Shown here one piece after another: positions 63,552-64,000 of a stretch of DNA of 64,000 bases. Every line of letters starts with the position of its first letter. The stretch's first letter is position 1. Position numbers and translations under genes: made by a program. Under the pieces are notes generated by a model. It was not told where the DNA came from. It saw nothing but the letters and a program-made list of their open reading frames with translations, and made no database searches. This DNA comes from Onthophagus taurus (taxonomy: Eukaryota > Arthropoda > Insecta > Coleoptera > Scarabaeidae), in contig NC_091967.1 in NCBI RefSeq assembly GCF_036711975.1, positions 21,576,001-21,640,000 of the forward strand, written 5' to 3'.

Positions 63552-64000
63552 TATATGAATGTTGATCCCACCACTTCATCTTCTTGATTTCGAACCGTTG
63601 GACGCGCCCCTCTTGCTTGCGTCGACTCGTTCTCTTCCATGGTCATCCTTCCTTGCAGTCTTTACCTCGGATCGAAGCGATTCGCAACTCTTTTGCGATG
63701 GCAAATATTCGACCGTGAATTAATACGCGTTTTATTTATTTATTAAAATAATTTTTTGCGATTCGTTTTCCTTAATAATCGTGATTATTATTTATGTGAA
63801 GTGCAATAAATTAATAAATTAAAAAAAATGTATTATACAAAAAGGTAAAAATACCAACATTCTTTGCGTTTTTATGGTTTCTTTTAAACTAATCTTCGTT
63901 GGTGAAATAGAAAACCAATTCGAAGACAATTAATCGTTTCCATTAACGTGCTAATGCTTCAATCGCCGTTAAGTTCGTTTTCAATTATACTTCTGATAAA
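63552..64000. other. Right flank with a CG-richer patch
   Basis: The segment 63590-63720 (GGACGCGCCCCTCTTGC, GTCGACTCGTTCTC, CGGATCGAAGCGATTCG) is distinctly richer in CG than its surroundings and could be a 5' UTR or promoter of a gene to the right. No coding exon could be supported. Confidence 0.3.

Noticed and set aside
1..64000. tRNA, rRNA or CRISPR loci
   Set aside because: No cloverleaf with A and B boxes, no rRNA-like block and no regular spacer array was found by eye; a tRNAscan-SE run would be needed to exclude degenerate tRNAs.

Overview
The window looks like AT-rich insect nuclear DNA, most likely from a beetle (the order is an inference). Coding exons have short GT-AG introns of about 50-70 bp, the gene set is animal, and more than half of the sequence is recognisable or suspected transposon debris. 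There are no bacterial operons, CRISPR arrays or rRNA genes.

Four conserved cellular genes can be rebuilt exon by exon. On the minus strand at 10048-15251 is NVL, an AAA ATPase of ribosome biogenesis (7 exons, 768 aa). Diverging from it across a 450-bp gap is COG6, a Golgi tethering subunit (plus strand, 15702-22254, 6 exons, 628 aa). Its 3' end converges on RAB21, an endosomal GTPase (minus, 22482-23173, 2 exons, 211 aa). SINHCAF/FAM60A, a Sin3-HDAC subunit, lies at 37991-43586 (plus, 4 exons, 295 aa). A fifth gene, an NVL-like tandem paralogue (minus, 3856-4954), is seen only as its N-terminal three exons and would continue off the left edge. An isolated ATG exon with a strong donor at 55674-55694 suggests another plus-strand gene running off the right edge. 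NVL, COG6, RAB21 and SINHCAF are housekeeping genes without a shared pathway.

Layout: 1-3855, hAT and LINE remains; 3856-4954, NVL paralogue; 5000-10047, a MITE, a LINE and an LTR-like block; 10048-23173, the NVL/COG6/RAB21 cluster, with large introns full of LINE, hAT and tandem repeat; 23174-30900, sparse DNA with MITE, hAT and mariner remains and a hammerhead-ribozyme-like motif; 30893-34870, a pogo element with a 2.1-kb mariner-type element nested in its 3' end; 35280-37560, a LINE inside a LINE; 37991-43586, SINHCAF with a 4.5-kb transposon-filled last intron; 43587-50267, mostly featureless AT-rich DNA; 50268-64000, a small repeat ORF, LINEs, pogo/Tigger, mariner and hAT remains.

The observations I would check first are: (i) a dispersed, dyad-symmetric repeat family at six loci, one copy directly beside a hammerhead-like motif, with a second hammerhead-like motif in the COG6 intron; (ii) a Glu-to-Gln change in the Walker B motif of the first ATPase domain of NVL; (iii) a 176-bp tandem duplication carrying the COG6 promoter and start codon, which creates a decoy start; (iv) a mariner-type element with perfect 273-bp inverted repeats whose transposase has lost its last catalytic block; and (v) a small ORF of four 18-residue Trp-Trp/Lys repeats.
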